Shown here in pieces: positions 41,691 through 54,353 of a DNA stretch of 64,000 nt. Location: positions 78,478,332-78,542,331 of the forward strand of contig CM043960.1 of assembly GCA_014529385.2 (NCBI GenBank), in the 5' to 3' direction. The translations under genes were made by a program, and so were the position numbers. The stretch is from Adiantum capillus-veneris. Taxonomy: Eukaryota; Streptophyta; Polypodiopsida; Polypodiales; Pteridaceae. The notes under the pieces were generated by a model that made no database searches, had not been told where the DNA came from, and was given only the letters and a program-made list of their open reading frames with translations. How positions within the stretch are numbered: position 1 is the stretch's first letter; every line of letters starts with the position of its first letter.

Positions 41691-44541
41691 ATAAGCTCAC
41701 TTTGTATGACAAGTGTGGACAAAACTTTGCAAATGCAGTTGCAGATTCAAGGGCTATTTTAGATGCAAAACTTTGGCATGCACGTTTTGGTCATCTGAAT
41801 TTTGCTAGTTTGCTACGTTTGCAAAAATCTGATATGGTTGCTTCTTAGCCGCCTCTTGAAGCACCTTTCAAACATGTTTGTGAAGGCTGTATTTTGGGTA
41901 AGATGCAGGGTTCTAGGTTTTCAAAGGATGGTTCAGTTCGGGCCACATGCAGGTTGCAGCTTGTGCATAGTGATCTTTGTGGGCCCATGCAAACTCCGTC
42001 CTTGGGCAATTACTTGTACTGCGTGACTTTCATTGATAATTGCTCCAGGCATGCATGGGTATTTCCGCTTAAAGAAAATTTCGAAGTTTTTATGTGCTTC
42101 AAACAATTCCTGGCTATGGCTAAAAATGTCTCGAAATGTACTATGGGCACCCTCCGTTCCGATCGAGGGGGGAGTATGTGTCTCATGAATTCAATGCATT
42201 TTTGGCTAGTCATGGGATAAAACACCAATGTACAGTGCCTTATGCACCTCAGCACAATAGTGATGCTGAGAGGAAAAACAAGTCACTTACGGAAATGGCA
42301 CAATGTATGGTCAAAAGTTAAGCTTTTCCGCATTCTTTTTGGCTTGAGGCCATCATGTGTGCCACTTATGTAGTAAACAGGTGTCCTACGAAAGCTTTGC
42401 AGTCTATTGCTCCATATGATGCATGACATGATAGAAAGCCTTCTATTGAGCACATGGTGTTCTTGGTTGTTTGGCATATGCTTTGGTGCCACAAACACAG
42501 CGTAAAAAATGGATGATAAGGCTGTCAAATGTATTTTTGTTGGTTATAGTGCTGAAAGCAAAGATTACAAGTTGTATCCGCAAACAAAACGTATTCTGGT
42601 TTCATGAGATGTAGTGTTTGTGGAAGATTCTGTTCAGCCCTTGCTGTCATGTACTAGAGACAGTAATGTAAGCTCACAGGACATTTATGACACTTTTTTG
42701 CCTCTTTTCAGTGGTGGAAATACAAATGTAAGTTCTAATGAGGCAAATGTATAGCCTATGGGGGTTTCTGAAAATGTTACGGATCAGCCTATTACTGATG
42801 CAGATATACATGATGTACTTAATGAGGAAAGGGCTGAAAATGAGTAGGCTAGAGGTATGCCAAAATGACTGGTGCACACTTTGCGTGACAGTAAATTGGA
42901 TGCACCTTTGTCTAGTCGTACTCGTTCAGGCTCTCACCACGCATCTTATGCATCAGATTGTTATGCTTTGGCTGTGTCTAGTTTACATGATGTTGAGGAA
43001 CCTCTGTCTTTTGATGAAGCACAAAATTCAGAAAATTGGATGGCTACCATGCAAAAAGAGAATATGATGCACTTATAGAAAATGACACATGGACTTTGTG
43101 TGATTTTCCTCCTGGCAAAAAGGCCATTGGTACGAAGTGGGTTTACAAGTTGAAACGCAAGCCAGATGGTGAGATCGATTGCCATAAGGCTTGACTTGCT
43201 GCAAAGGGTTATGCACAACAAAAAGGCATAGATTATGAAGAGACCTTTGCTCCGCTCCCACTTGTCGTATGACTACTGTGCATTTTCTATGTGCATTGGT
43301 AGCTCATTTTGGTTCGGATGTACATCAATGAGACATTGTTACTGCTTTCTTGAATGGTGACATATTTGAGGAAGTTTATGTAACGCAGCCTCGCGATTTT
43401 GTCAAGAAAGGACAAGAGGACAAAGTGTGCAAATGTAACAAGGCTTTGTATGGATTGAATCAATCTCTTCGTGCTTGGTATGAGAAAGCTGACACTCATT
43501 TGGTCAAACAAGGCTTTCGTAATAGTACCACAGAAAGCACATTGTATGTAAAGCGTGAGGGTGATGTACTTCTCATTGTGGTTCTTTATGTAGATGATTT
43601 GTTGATCACTAGACCAAATGAGACACATATTGCTAAATTTAAGGCTGATCTGAATGCTACTTTCAAGATCAAAGATTTGGGGTTGTTGCATCATTATTTG
43701 GGCATACAGTTTTAAGTAGTGTGATGGTGGTATTGCCTTGTGTCAGAAAAGTTACATAGAGACATTGCTATGTAAGTTATGACTTGAGGATTGCAAACCT
43801 ATGGCCACTCCCATGGAAACAGGTTTAAAGTTGAGTCTACATTATGCTGGCGATCCTGCTGATGTCACTCTTTACCAAACTGTTGTTGGCTACCTCATTT
43901 ATGTATGCAACGAGGCCAGATATTCAGTTTGCAGTCTCACAGGTCAGCAGATTTATGCATAGCCCAGGGTCTAAGCATTGGCAAGCTATCAAGAGGATTT
44001 TTCGCTACCTTAGTGGCACTTTACATCTTGGCTTGTTTTATCCCAAGGGGGGATCATTGTCGCTAGATTTACATGCTTTTTCAGGCTCAGATTGGGTTGG
44101 TTGTTTTGATAGTGAGTGTCCACAAGTGGTTTTTGTTTCATGCTTGGCAGTGCATGTATATCATGGTTGAGAAAGAAGCAACCTACTGTGGCCACTTCGA
44201 GTTGTGAGGCTGAGTACAGGGCAGTCTTCACGGCTACTGTTGAGTGTGTATGGCTCAGATGCCTTATGGATGATTTGGGTGTTGGACAGGACACTGCGAA
44301 CACTATCTACATTGACAGTCAAAGCGCATTGGCAGTTGTGAGGAACCCATTTTTTCATGCTCGCACAAAGCACATTGAGGTGCATTACCACTATGTCAGG
44401 GAGAGGCTCTCGGGAGGAGAAATCAGCTTGGCTTATGTGCCAACACGGGACAACCTTGCATATCTTTTCACAAAGGCATTCTCTTGTGAGAAGCTTGAAT
44501 CTTTGTGCAAAGCTTTGAGCTTACTCCCCTTTGTGGACTGA
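41690..44541 (+). pseudogene. Copia C integrase, RT and RNase H remnant
   Basis: The GAG-pre-integrase (LWHARFGHLNFASLL) and zinc-finger end (CEGCILGKM) are followed by integrase LVHSDLCGPMQTP, TFIDNCSRHAWVF, a frameshift, then EYVSHEFNAFLASHGIKHQC and DAERKNKSLTEM. RT pieces include WVYKLKRKPDGEIDC, GDIFEEVYVTQPRDF, YVDDLLIT (catalytic pair kept) and IKDLGLLHHYLGIQF-stop. RNase H reads EYRAVFTATVECVWL and IYIDSQSALAVVRNPFFHA and ends PFVD-stop at 44541. Many single-base breaks; no functional product. Confidence 0.9.
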
Positions 44542-44616
44542 TCATGTCCTCAAGGCATGGCACTTCCCTTTCCTCATGTGCCAGCTCTCGTTCACCGCAT
44601 CACTCCAGGGGGGATT

Positions 44617-44843
44617 TGTTACCATATACATGTGGTAGTGATGTGTGTGAACACACTAGGACCACTGGGGCATTTTTTCCCTCTTTAGGAGGTTTTTCCC
44701 CCCTTGCATTGTATATATGCCCATCACTCTAGGGCTATCAATCTTTCCATTGCACACTAAGTAACACACTCTCTATTGTGTGCCTTGAGCTTCCTTCGTC
44801 TTCTCCAAGCTGTGTGTGTTTCTCTGCAACTCGAATTCCAACA
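44617..44843 (+). mobile_element. Copia C 3' LTR
   Basis: This 227-bp LTR ends in CCAACA and is followed by GTAAC, matching the duplication on the left side in four of five bases. Confidence 0.9.
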
Positions 44844-44917
44844 GTAACTAGTGTATAATGCTATAGTGTATGTATGCATTAATGAGTAATAGTTGTACAT
44901 GTGCATGTTGCATGCAG

Positions 44918-44986
44918 AGGGGAGACACTAGGTGAAGATTACATTACGAGGCTCAAATTGAAGCAGGACATTGCTACTGGACCTTG
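44918..44986 (+). other. Candidate host exon, 69 nt
   Basis: A segment bordered by GCATGCAG (acceptor, ends 44917) and GTAAAA (donor from 44987). One frame is open and reads GETLGEDYITRLKLKQDIA followed by TGPW, with split codons at both ends. It lies just outside copia C, consistent with C having inserted into an intron. I do not recognise the protein. Its phase does not match the candidate exon at 464-523, so they are not consecutive exons of one gene. Confidence 0.25.
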
Positions 44987-45636
44987 GTAAAATGCAAATC
45001 CAACGCTTTGATCAATAACAGAATGGAACCTCTATTTGGAGTGGGAACACAACTCGCATCTCCAAGTATAAGCAAGACAATGGTAATCTCAGAAGATTCA
45101 AAAAAAAAAGTTGGGGAGCAGAGAAACTTCAAGCTTTGAAAGTGTTTTTGCTCAATGCCTTCCCATATTTGCATAGCACATTGCGTGATGATCGCTACAA
45201 AGTGGAGTTGGGTATAGTGCCAAATCAATGATCTCATGCGCCCACACAAAAGCTTGAAGTTGAAACTCACGCTGGCTCGAAAAGGGGCAGCTGGCAATTT
45301 TGACGAATAAATGCCGGCACCACTCGAGTGTGTGGGTGGTAGAGGAAGAAATAAAATTAAGTGTCGACGGTGCGTTGGGGTGGCAATTAGATTGCATGCG
45401 TTTTGGTGTGTGTGGTAGCAAGAGTTGCAGGCGGGAAAAAGGGATGGTGGATAGCCTAAAAAATAAAAGTATGCGTGGAGGTCATAGTGGCTAGTGATCA
45501 TATTTGCATGCAATGTCCAATGCCGCCAAAAAAAGAGGCAATTTTTGGGTGGGCAATACACTCGCAATACAAAAGGTGAGACAAAGAGAGGGTGTTGATA
45601 GAAAATGGATAGCAAAAAGAGATATTGTGCTGATGA

Positions 45637-45729
<93 letters not shown>

Positions 45730-46814
45730 ATTGGATGGTAGTGGGCAGCGTTGCACCATGAACTTGCAGCCGGTGTTAGTGGTGAGCGTAATGTTGGTTA
45801 GTGAGCTAGAAAAATAAGAGGTTGCTACATCATTTTGTTCGGAGAGAGAGTATTGGTGGAGCCAATCTAATGGAATTAGACAATGGTGCTAGTGGAGTGA
45901 GTTGCTGACCTTTCCACCAAAGGCAAGTTGGTTGGTAGCATGCACATGACATTAGCGCATTGGTGTCCGCCCTACAACACTATTGTTTGCATGGGTTTTG
46001 GTAAGTAGAGGTCGATAATAATCGAGTATGCATGGGATATGTGCGTGTGAAGTGGCTTTCGATATAGCCAATAGCTAGTCATTGTTTTGTGGCTTCTTCC
46101 CATGCAGATCGGTGATGTGATGCCCCCCGTCTACTTGGTGAACACTAGTCGTGATTTTCAGTTCAACATTGTCCATAGTCATGGGGCTTTGGTATGAGAG
46201 AGCTTGGAACTGATATATCCTACCCGTGTAGACATGTTGGGGCTACCTTCTATTGGTGGAGGGAAGCTCTTGCCCTTGGCTGAAAATCTCATCATGAGTT
46301 CTCTCATTGGGTTTCCCCCCTTGCCAGGCCGCTGTCAGGAGTTTTTTGGAGCAAGGGATTGCGCATATGTACATATACATGCATGGTGCATCAAATAAAG
46401 AATTGCCCATTTTTCAGAGCTAGGTGGTTACGTGGGGCCCACATGTGTACAGGTAGGACAGGGTGTACATAGTGCATCGATTTTCACTATTACCAGTACC
46501 ACTATGTTTTTTCTACAATAAGGAGGAGTTGGTAGCGCGTAAAACTTCTCGAGGAAGCTATCCACGGGCCGACGACGTGAGGTCAGCAGGTGCGTCAGAT
46601 GGCATCTAGTGGCGTCAGGAGGGCGAACGAGGTCAATATTTGCACGCGGATGAGGACGGACACAACGTCGGTGTTTTCTGGTGAGAGTTATGCAGAAAGG
46701 TCATCATTAGGACCACTTTTTGGGGCCACTTCACATGGTGGCGAGATGCATTATTGGAAAAAAGCTGAGTGCTAGGTGTGCGAATGATGCAAAAAGGTGA
46801 CAACTATGCACTAC
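44987..46814. other. Unassigned stretch, including likely upstream part of element I LTR
   Basis: No gene recognised. The minus-strand frame of 261 codons at 44974-45759 starts in the (TC)n tract and has no recognised domain. The part from about 46116 (TGTGATGCCCCCCGTC) to 46814 may be the U3 of element I, which is missing from its other LTR. This cannot be proved from one copy. Confidence 0.4.
45639..45727. repeat. (GA)n microsatellite, about 44 units
   Basis: This is the longest uninterrupted dinucleotide tract in the window, at about 89 nt. Its translations (Arg-Glu and Leu-Ser repeats) are not genes. Confidence 0.95.
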
Positions 46815-47275
46815 GAGGTCAGTTTTTGGCCTGTTCGGGGTCCGTTTGAGGTCATCTAAAAGGCCAAGGGTGCCCAAGTAAAAAATCTAAGTGTGGGAAC
46901 TAAAAAAACAGAGAGAAGACCAGAAAAAACGTGGAGAAGAGAGGAGGAACAGCCGCAGGTGTGTTTTTGCTCATTTTGGAGCCTGTTTTGGCTGTAAACT
47001 GCTCATCCGAGGTCGGATTTGAGCACTTTGACATTGTAGACTGGGATTTTGGGCCGTTCCAGACGCGATGGCGCTGTCCATTTTGCCAAATTCCTCACTC
47101 TTTTCCTGCTGTTTTTCTGTGTAAGTTTCTCCTATGAGCGAAGTTTCTGTTCTAGTTTGTGATTGTATCTGGTTTATTTTACCCATATTGTGTGAGCTAT
47201 TTGCCCCATTGGTGTTGGCCCAAGCTCAATTGTATCTAAACATCAGAAATTATCCTCTTTTGAGCTGAGTTTTTT

Positions 47276-47310
<35 letters not shown>

Positions 47311-47485
47311 TGTGTGGAGTGGGCAAGTGGATAGTCTCTCTCCTCTCACTCCAGAGGTGTGTTCCCTGTCTCGGCCAGGTGTGTTGTCTAAGCCGAGTGG
47401 TGCCCCATAGTGTGTGTGTGTATCTTCCCAAGAGTGTGTATCGGATCGTTATAGAGGCGCTGTGTGTGTTTTCATCCCGCTCACA
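46815..47485 (+). mobile_element. Element I 5' LTR (3' two-thirds)
   Basis: This is matched by 50727-51385 from GAGGTCAGTTTTTGGCC to ATCCCGCTCACA. The true start lies further upstream and is unresolved because the 3' copy is truncated. A (TG)n tract at 47278-47309 is about 16 units here and about 10 in the other copy. Confidence 0.8.
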
Positions 47486-47594
47486 TTCTTTTGGCTCCCC
47501 CACGGAGGATCTTCTTCGAGTACCTTCTTCTTCGAGCTTCAAGCTTCGACATTCGGGATTACAGGTTGCAAGGTGCAGATTACAGGTTACAGCT

Positions 47595-47630
47595 TACAGG
47601 TACAGGTACAGGTACAGGTACAAGTACAGG
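47595..47630 (+). repeat. Hexamer repeat TACAGG x6
   Basis: Six copies of TACAGG, one with a single change (TACAAG), lie in the leader of element I, about 110 nt after the LTR. Confidence 0.85.
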
Positions 47631-48458
47631 TGATTCACACAGGTAGAGGTAGCTGGAGTACAGTGATATACTAGCAGTGATGTCACTTGCAGTTGTTGTG
47701 GGTATGCATCACTTGGCGCCTGTTTGAGCGCATTGTCTGCTGGATTGTACGTTACTTGTGGAAACTGCCATTGTACGCATTTGTGGAGCCATACTTGGTT
47801 GTATTTGGCAGTCCCAGCCATTTCTGAGACTTGGTCTGAAAGATAGTCATTTCTGAGACTTGACTATACGCGATTTGCATTAGCCTTCGTGTGAGGGTCG
47901 ATAGCGTGAGGTTTTTATTGAGCTGGGGGATTCTCAAATGTAGAGATCCTTTCGGTGATACAGGTAGCTGGAGCACCCTTTTTGTGACCTCGCCATAGGC
48001 TATGTACTAGTTTTTCCAAGTTATGATGGCTGGTTTTTTGGTCTTTTGAGCCATTTATGCTGTTATGCTGCTGAAATTTTGGCAAAATCAGAGGTTAAGT
48101 CAGGTGTGCCTTCTTGGGAGCTTCATGGTTGGCTTTAATGGATGATCAAAATGGCCCTCAATTCACTCCTTTTCATTTAACTCAAAGAATCCAGATAAAT
48201 GTTCATGTCTCCAGGAAGATTTTTTTCCAGCAGCGCATAGTCTTTATGTTTGGGCCAAGAAGATTGAGAGAGATCCTGGAATGTCCTTTGCCTGTTGTCA
48301 TTCCGATGATTAACTATGAAAACTCATTTGATGTGCATGTGTTTGTCCTTATCTAAAGTTGAGCTCCATTGAAGTTTCTGGGGATTGGGTAGTGAAAAGT
48401 TTTGGGTTCTTGCACGTGTGTTCGAAGGGGTTCTCAAAGCATCATAATTTGGGTAGCC

Positions 48459-50771
48459 ATGGCTTTCTCTTATCCCGAGTTTCATGGAAGAAGTGATGAA
48501 GATGTGGAAGAATTTTTGGAAAAGATGGAGGTTGCCTGCATTAGCAACCAGATTCATGACCCTACGCAAATGTTACGCCTTCTCCAAATTTGTTTAAAGA
48601 GTGATGCACGAGTTTGGTCTAAAGCATTTGAAGAGGAGTTGCGTGTGGCTGATCCACCTGTAAGGTTGAGTTGGGACAATCTACAACATGGGTTGGAAGT
48701 GGAGTTTGTGAAGATAGAAGATCGTGACAAGGTGTGGCAAGAAGTACAGGCTTTGGTGCAAAAGGAAGGTGAGCCAGTAGATGCGTACATACGTAAGTTT
48801 TCATTGGCATGGGAGCGAATGTGCAAGGCTTTAGCACCACAGGTACCTCCGCCTGACATGATGAAGAAGGACAGGTTCTTGGCTGGTCTTTGGGAGAATA
48901 TACGTTGGAGAGTGGAGCTAAAGAAGCCTAGGACATATGAGGATGCACTAGAGGTAGCAAGGAACAAAGAGTGGAAGCTGAGGAAAATGAGTCAGTTAGG
49001 GGTGGAGTCTTTGCCAATGAGGTCTGAATTTCAGCCTATAGAGTCTTTACAAGGGCGCATGTCAGGGGTTCATCATGAACCAGTGGTTCCTGTTACTACT
49101 CAGGTTATGCCAGCAGTGGTCACTACAGCAGTGCAAGATGATGGGCTAAGGCAAGACATGAGGCAAATGGTAGATTTGATGAAGAATCTCAGCCTAAACA
49201 TGCTAGGTCAAGTGGGAAATAATCGAGGTCGAGGGAGGTTTGCAAATCATCCAGGAGGTGAAGAAAGGCCTAGGAATGGTGTTGGACAAAGCAATGGTAG
49301 GTTTTGGAGGCAGACGCCCACATGTTATAATTGTGGAGAGTTGGGTCACATCAGCCCGCAATGTGATAAGCCACCAAGGATGGGGGGAGACATGTATCCA
49401 TTGCCAAGACAGGGGCTAACTAGGTCAAATGATTATGGCATCGAAATTAAGGGAGACGAAGGAACCAGTGGACTGACCCAGGAGGAAAAGGGAAAGACAA
49501 AAGTGCTAAGTGTAGTCACCTTGGAGAAGGCATCAAAGCTAGAGGATACATTAGTGATGCCTATTGGGAAGAGGACCACAGAGGATAAGGAAGGAAGAAG
49601 TGCCCCAGGTCCTAGTAAGAAGAAAGGAAAGAGCCATGAAGGCGAGGATGTCAAGGCCAAGAGGAAAAGGAGAGCTCCTCGAAAGTTTCATGTTTCAGAT
49701 TTTCCACTAGGGGATGGGCAATTAAGCTATGACTTGAAGGAGGATCTGACGAGCAGGAAGGCAGATGTTACTTTTGGGCAGCTTATAGAGATGGTGCCTA
49801 AGCTAAAGCGACAGTGGAAGAGGATGGTTAACCCAATGGAGAAAGAGCCAGAGAGAGGTTCAGTGAAGGTGTTGGCAATGGACGAGCTACCAGACATTTG
49901 TCCAATACTAGATGTGTGGCATAAAAGAAAAAATTTGGGACAAGGTTATGTGGATGGCGGAGCCCAAATATGCGTCATAACACACTCATGCGTTGAGAAG
50001 ATGGGTCTCACAGTGGCTGGGGTGTCAGGTTTTTGGATCAGATTGGCAAACCATCAAAAAGTAAAATGCTTGGGTGTTGTAAAGAGCTTAGAAGTGGAGG
50101 CATATGATGCAAAGGCAGTGGTTGATTTTCATGTGATGCCAGCAGGGTTGGGAGCATATCCTATTATACTGGGCAGACCATGGTTACGTGCAGTGGGAGC
50201 TGTTCAAGATTGGCGACATGGTACGATTAGCCTCTATGGAAAGACAGGTACCAAGAAGCTTTATAATATGGACACACGGAAACGATTAGAGGAGCTTTAT
50301 GAAGATGAGGATGAGTCTAGTGATGAATACTCTTCCACGGTGACAGATGAGGACAGTGATAGCACTACCAGCAGTGATGAGGATGCTGATGTTGCATTTC
50401 TTTTGATGGATAAAGAAATCCAGGAGTGTGGTTTAGTCGCATTTGCGAATGAAGTTGAAGATGAAAGTGAAGGGCCTTATGAAGTGATTGAAGGGCTGAT
50501 GCAAACCAAGGTTGAGTTGTCAAAGAAGCAGGAATTAATGACGCAAATGATTAGTGGAGACCTCTCAGCTATGGAGAAGGATATATTTTTGCATATGCTG
50601 GCTAGTTTTCCTGATTTGTTCATTACTTCATATGAAGAGATCAGAGGGTTCAAGGGTGAAGAGATGCATATAGAGCTGAAAGAAGGTGCTAAGCCAGTGC
50701 GGCAAAGGCTAAGAAGGATGGGTCAAGAGGTCAGTTTTTGGCCTGTTCGGGGTCCGTTTGAGGTCATCTAA
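48459..50771 (+). CDS. Element I Gag-protease; RT deleted
   Basis: The first ATG in the frame is at 48459 (MAFSYPEFHGRSDEDVEEFL); the frame is open 19 codons further upstream but without ATG. Domains: Retrotrans_gag (about residues 1-170), CCHC knuckle CYNCGELGHISPQC (about 288-302), a basic Lys/Arg region, retropepsin with YVDGGAQICVIT (near 498) and ILGRPWLRAVGA, an acidic Ser/Asp-rich stretch, then the start of RT (AKPVRQRLRRMG, near 745). At 50727 the sequence passes into LTR, so the last ~14 residues are LTR-encoded. The active site is DGGA, not DTGA or DSGA, a variant known to me from some plant gypsy elements. The frame is otherwise intact. Reverse transcriptase, RNase H and integrase are missing, so it would depend on a related element. 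Confidence 0.88.
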   Translation: MAFSYPEFHGRSDEDVEEFLEKMEVACISNQIHDPTQMLRLLQICLKSDARVWSKAFEEELRVADPPVRLSWDNLQHGLEVEFVKIEDRDKVWQEVQALVQKEGEPVDAYIRKFSLAWERMCKALAPQVPPPDMMKKDRFLAGLWENIRWRVELKKPRTYEDALEVARNKEWKLRKMSQLGVESLPMRSEFQPIESLQGRMSGVHHEPVVPVTTQVMPAVVTTAVQDDGLRQDMRQMVDLMKNLSLNMLGQVGNNRGRGRFANHPGGEERPRNGVGQSNGRFWRQTPTCYNCGELGHISPQCDKPPRMGGDMYPLPRQGLTRSNDYGIEIKGDEGTSGLTQEEKGKTKVLSVVTLEKASKLEDTLVMPIGKRTTEDKEGRSAPGPSKKKGKSHEGEDVKAKRKRRAPRKFHVSDFPLGDGQLSYDLKEDLTSRKADVTFGQLIEMVPKLKRQWKRMVNPMEKEPERGSVKVLAMDELPDICPILDVWHKRKNLGQGYVDGGAQICVITHSCVEKMGLTVAGVSGFWIRLANHQKVKCLGVVKSLEVEAYDAKAVVDFHVMPAGLGAYPIILGRPWLRAVGAVQDWRHGTISLYGKTGTKKLYNMDTRKRLEELYEDEDESSDEYSSTVTDEDSDSTTSSDEDADVAFLLMDKEIQECGLVAFANEVEDESEGPYEVIEGLMQTKVELSKKQELMTQMISGDLSAMEKDIFLHMLASFPDLFITSYEEIRGFKGEEMHIELKEGAKPVRQRLRRMGQEVSFWPVRGPFEVI

Positions 50772-51385
50772 AAGGCCAAGGGTGCCCAAGTAAAAAATCT
50801 AAGTGTGGGAACGAAAAAAACAGAGAGAAGACCAGAAAAAACGTGGAGAAGAGAGGAGGAACAGCCGCAGGTGTGTTTTTGCTCATTTTGGAGCCTGTTT
50901 TGGTCGTAAACTGCTCATCCGAGGTCGGATTTGAGCACTTTGACATTGTAGACTGGGGTTTTGGCCCGTTCCAGACGCGATGGCGCTGTCCATTTTGCCA
51001 AATTCTTCACTCTTTTCTTGCTTTTTTTCTGTGTAAGTTTCTCCTATGAGCGAAGTTTCTGCTCTAGTTTGTGATTGTATCTGGTTTATTTTACCCATAT
51101 TGTGTGAGCTATTTGCCCCATTGGTGTTGGCCCAAGCTCAATTGTATCTAAACATCAGAAATTCTCCTGTTTTGAGCTGAGTTTTTTGGGTGTGTGTGTG
51201 TGTGTGTGTCTGTGTGGAGTGGGCAAGTGGATAGTCTCTCTCCTCTCACTCCAGAGGTGTGTTCCCTGTCTCGGCCAGGTGTGTTGTCTAAGCCGAGTGG
51301 TGCCCCATAGTGTGTGTGTGTATCTTCCCAAGAGTGTGTGTTGGGTCGTTATAGAGGCGCTGTGTGTGTTTTCATCCCGCTCACA
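50727..51385 (+). mobile_element. Element I 3' LTR, 5'-truncated
   Basis: This is nearly identical to 46815-47485 apart from the (TG)n length and a few substitutions. It begins at the deletion joint after the RT start and ends CTCACA at 51385. Confidence 0.85.
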
Positions 51386-52829
51386 CCGCATAGGCACATC
51401 CAAAGATGAATGAGAATTTCTTCTCCTTCTTCTTATATATATACATATATTTATATAATAACTTTGGAGTCTTTAGGGCTTTGTCCCACATCCAAGGAGA
51501 AAAAAGAAAAAGAAAAAGAAGCTACACTATAAATTCATCTCACACTATCTATCACCATCGCATAAAAGCTCTGATATGTCGTATACATAAGCAACCGGCA
51601 ATTGATTGCAGACCCTTGCATCAACAACATCCCACAAATTTGTGATGATTTTACATCACAAACGTCATGTCTACAATCCAACACAAGGAGCTCCACGGCG
51701 CCGATCGGTGGGCCTATGAACTCTTCTACTCCATTCGCAAGCATGGTAAGCAGTTTGTTGAGCTTATTCGTCACCCGGGGGATTCACCATGGAAAATTAT
51801 CGCACCACGTAAGTGCAGGGGAGGGGGTTTTTTTTACAAGTTACATAAGCGTATAAGTTAGAGGCAGGCCCCCAACAATTTAACTCCCAAGCTTAAAAAT
51901 AAGGGAGGGATTATCATATTTATGCGGAGGGGGGGAAGGGGAAAATGAGGAAGTTTTGTGTTTCAAAATTATGGCTTCCCAAAAGAGGTTATCCTCAAAC
52001 TTGTGAGTCAATAGCTACAAAGATAAATGCAACAACTAACACTGCTTTGTATCAACTGCTTGTTTTGTGATTATAGTTCATTTTTTGAGAGATGAAAGCT
52101 ATAAAGAGTTTGTAAATTTACACGAAGAACCTAAACTTTATAACCATATTTTTTTAGTAGTTTAGATGGGTCAAAATTGGATGAGTAGCTAGAGTGCAGG
52201 CTAAACGAGCACATAGTTTGAAAGTCAAACTAAGACACATTGAGGGTACATCTACTTATCAACAGAAGTGGTTCATTAGTGCATTGCCAATCACTATGCT
52301 ACACGCTCTTTGACTAGTTGTACTCAGTTAGATCATGGGAGACCTAAATTTTATATGTAAGATAGGGGTATGGTAGTTTTTTACATTGATTATCGTAGAA
52401 GCGTAGAAACGGGGGTCATATTCCCTAATATAAGTCGTATATAGGGGTTTTATCAAAGTTGTCCGCTCGCAGGTGGTGTCCCATTTTTTATATAGAGTGA
52501 ATCCCCCGGGATTTGTCGCGCAAATCGTCTATTTTGGACGGCGATTTGTAGCAAACAAATGTAATTATCAGCATCCCCCCTTGCAATGGAATCCAACACC
52601 AATAATTCTTCTGATTGGGCCGAAGATTCTTCACCCCTCCCGGCACCGACTCTTGAAAAGCACGTATATCTACTTGAATAAGAGCTAAGGGAAGCAAATC
52701 GGTGCTTGATAGAAAGTAGCCACAAACAAACTCGTAATGAAGATCTTGAAGACAAAAAAAATGATCAAAATTTTGAAGGGTGCATTTTGAAGCTTAACAA
52801 TCCCGTAAAGAAGCAAAGATAAGTCAAAA
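51386..52829. other. Unassigned stretch between elements I and J
   Basis: A TATA-rich run (about 51434-51462) and an A/G-rich stretch (51496-51522) precede a possible short exon (listed separately). The rest has no recognised coding sequence and could include the 5' LTR and leader of J. No paired LTR was found. Confidence 0.4.
51667..51808 (+). other. Candidate first exon, 142 nt
   Basis: An ATG at 51667 opens a frame reading MSTIQHKELHGADRWAYELF and continuing to a consensus donor GTAAGTG at 51809. An A/T-rich promoter-like run lies about 210 nt upstream. The composition is protein-like and higher in GC than the flanks. I recognise no family. It may equally be a decayed transposon fragment. 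Confidence 0.25.
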
Positions 52830-54255
52830 ATCTTTCACATTTTTCAAGTTCAATGGCCAAGAAATCAGTAAAACTGTGCTACCTTGGTTAACACTTTGCT
52901 GGCAAATCTTTCATCGAAAAAGATAAAATTAAGTGTGCCGCTAATCACCTTTTTGGTCAAGCTTCACTCTGGTGGAGCGTACTTTGCAAAAGAGTAGAAT
53001 GACCATCAACTTGGGAAGGCTTCCAACAAGGGGTAAAAGACTCCCTTTTACCTCCTCAATTTAGTCTTGATGCTTGTCATGCCTAGGCCAAGTTTTCATG
53101 GATGCAAGACGACAATGTTTCCTATTACACTGACCGCTTCTTGGAGCATCTCTAGCTCCTTGTATGGTAGAATAAGTCCCAACCAATTCGCTCCAGCATA
53201 TGTATGAAGATAGTCTACCCAACGGCATCCAATCAAAGCTCAACTCTCTCAAACCATCCACATTGTACGAAGCTCTCTCTTTTGCTCCTGATGTTGCGAA
53301 AGAGATAAATTCCATTGCGCAAGAGGTACGCCACGCATGTCCACAATCGTAATCGACATGGTAACAATTTTAACATGTATACTCCTATCCCCCACACAAA
53401 TAACTACACACAAAACCGCCCATCCCCCTTTTCCCTTCAAAAACCACAATAACAATCCCCCACCGCACAATTCCACAATTACACCTACACAAAGTGCACC
53501 TCGCAATCCAAATCCACTACACATTCAAAATCCCCCCGCCAATTGAAACGGTGTCTGGTGCTTCAAGTACTGCCAATATGGTCATGTTGAAGCAAATTGT
53601 ACCAATCAGCATCGATTTGGACCTAGACAACCCACATCATGCCTACACAACCTCAAAGAAGATCGAAGAACATGGATGACTACATAGGTGACTGGACAGA
53701 TGCACAAGCAAACCAAGAACTAGGTAAGCAAATTACAATTCATGCATTGCTTCGTAAAAATGGACAAATTCAAAATTCCATTGTCTCTATTTTGCATGAT
53801 GATGGTAGTTCACATGATTTTATTTATGAAAAAATGGTAAAAAATTTAAATTTAACCACCAGACCATCTGCTTATAAAGTAAAGTGTGCTTTTCAAGGAA
53901 CTAAGTACACATGAAATAAAATCACTTGAAATTACTATTGGTAGTTACACAAAAAAACATGATTTCTTAATCACACTGTTGCAATCCACGGATATTATTT
54001 TGGGTATGCCTTTTCATCACCAACATAACCCACAAATTGATTATCGCACACACACAATGTGTTTCACTTTCAAAGGCCGCAGTATTTCTCTCTCTGCTGA
54101 CACATCCCTCACCATGCTCCCTCTCATATCACACACACAAGCACAGCGTGCACTTTGTAAAGATGACAAAGCATATATGGTATTCAACTCACTGAAGTTG
54201 AGCATGAGCAACCACCACCCACACATAAACACACTGATTTTATTTCACAATATGT
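52830..54255 (+). pseudogene. Gypsy element J: Gag and protease remnant
   Basis: Gag readable in pieces: KIKCAANHLFGQASLWW (about 52925-52980), a TWEGFQQGVKDSLLPPQF segment (about 53010-53070) and SYYTDRFLEHL (about 53120). The protease follows at about 53700-54100 with LHDDGSSHDFI, where the active-site triad reads DDG, and ILGMPFHHQHNPQIDYRTHT. Stops and frame changes throughout. Its RT start (DHKVEIFPKSQPPLRAPY) appears only after the (TC)n tract that follows, in a duplicated unit. Confidence 0.75.
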
Positions 54256-54274
54256 TGATTGTTTTGTTGATGAC

Positions 54275-54353
<79 letters not shown>

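Larger units (their letters stand above)
39691..44848 (+). mobile_element. Copia element C, full length but decayed
   Basis: The LTRs are 39696-39915 and 44617-44843, beginning TGTTACCATATACATG and ending in CAACA. The flanks GTAAT (39691-39695) and GTAAC (44844-44848) fit a 5-bp duplication with one change. The primer-binding site is at 39918-39929 and the polypurine tract CCAGGGGGGATT just before 44617. It shares sequence throughout with copia A, which is in the opposite orientation 8 kb away. All copia domains are present in order but frameshifted. Confidence 0.92.

Noticed and set aside
44974-45759. 261-codon minus-strand frame
   Set aside because: It starts in a (TC)n tract, has no recognised domain, and overlaps the candidate exon on the other strand.
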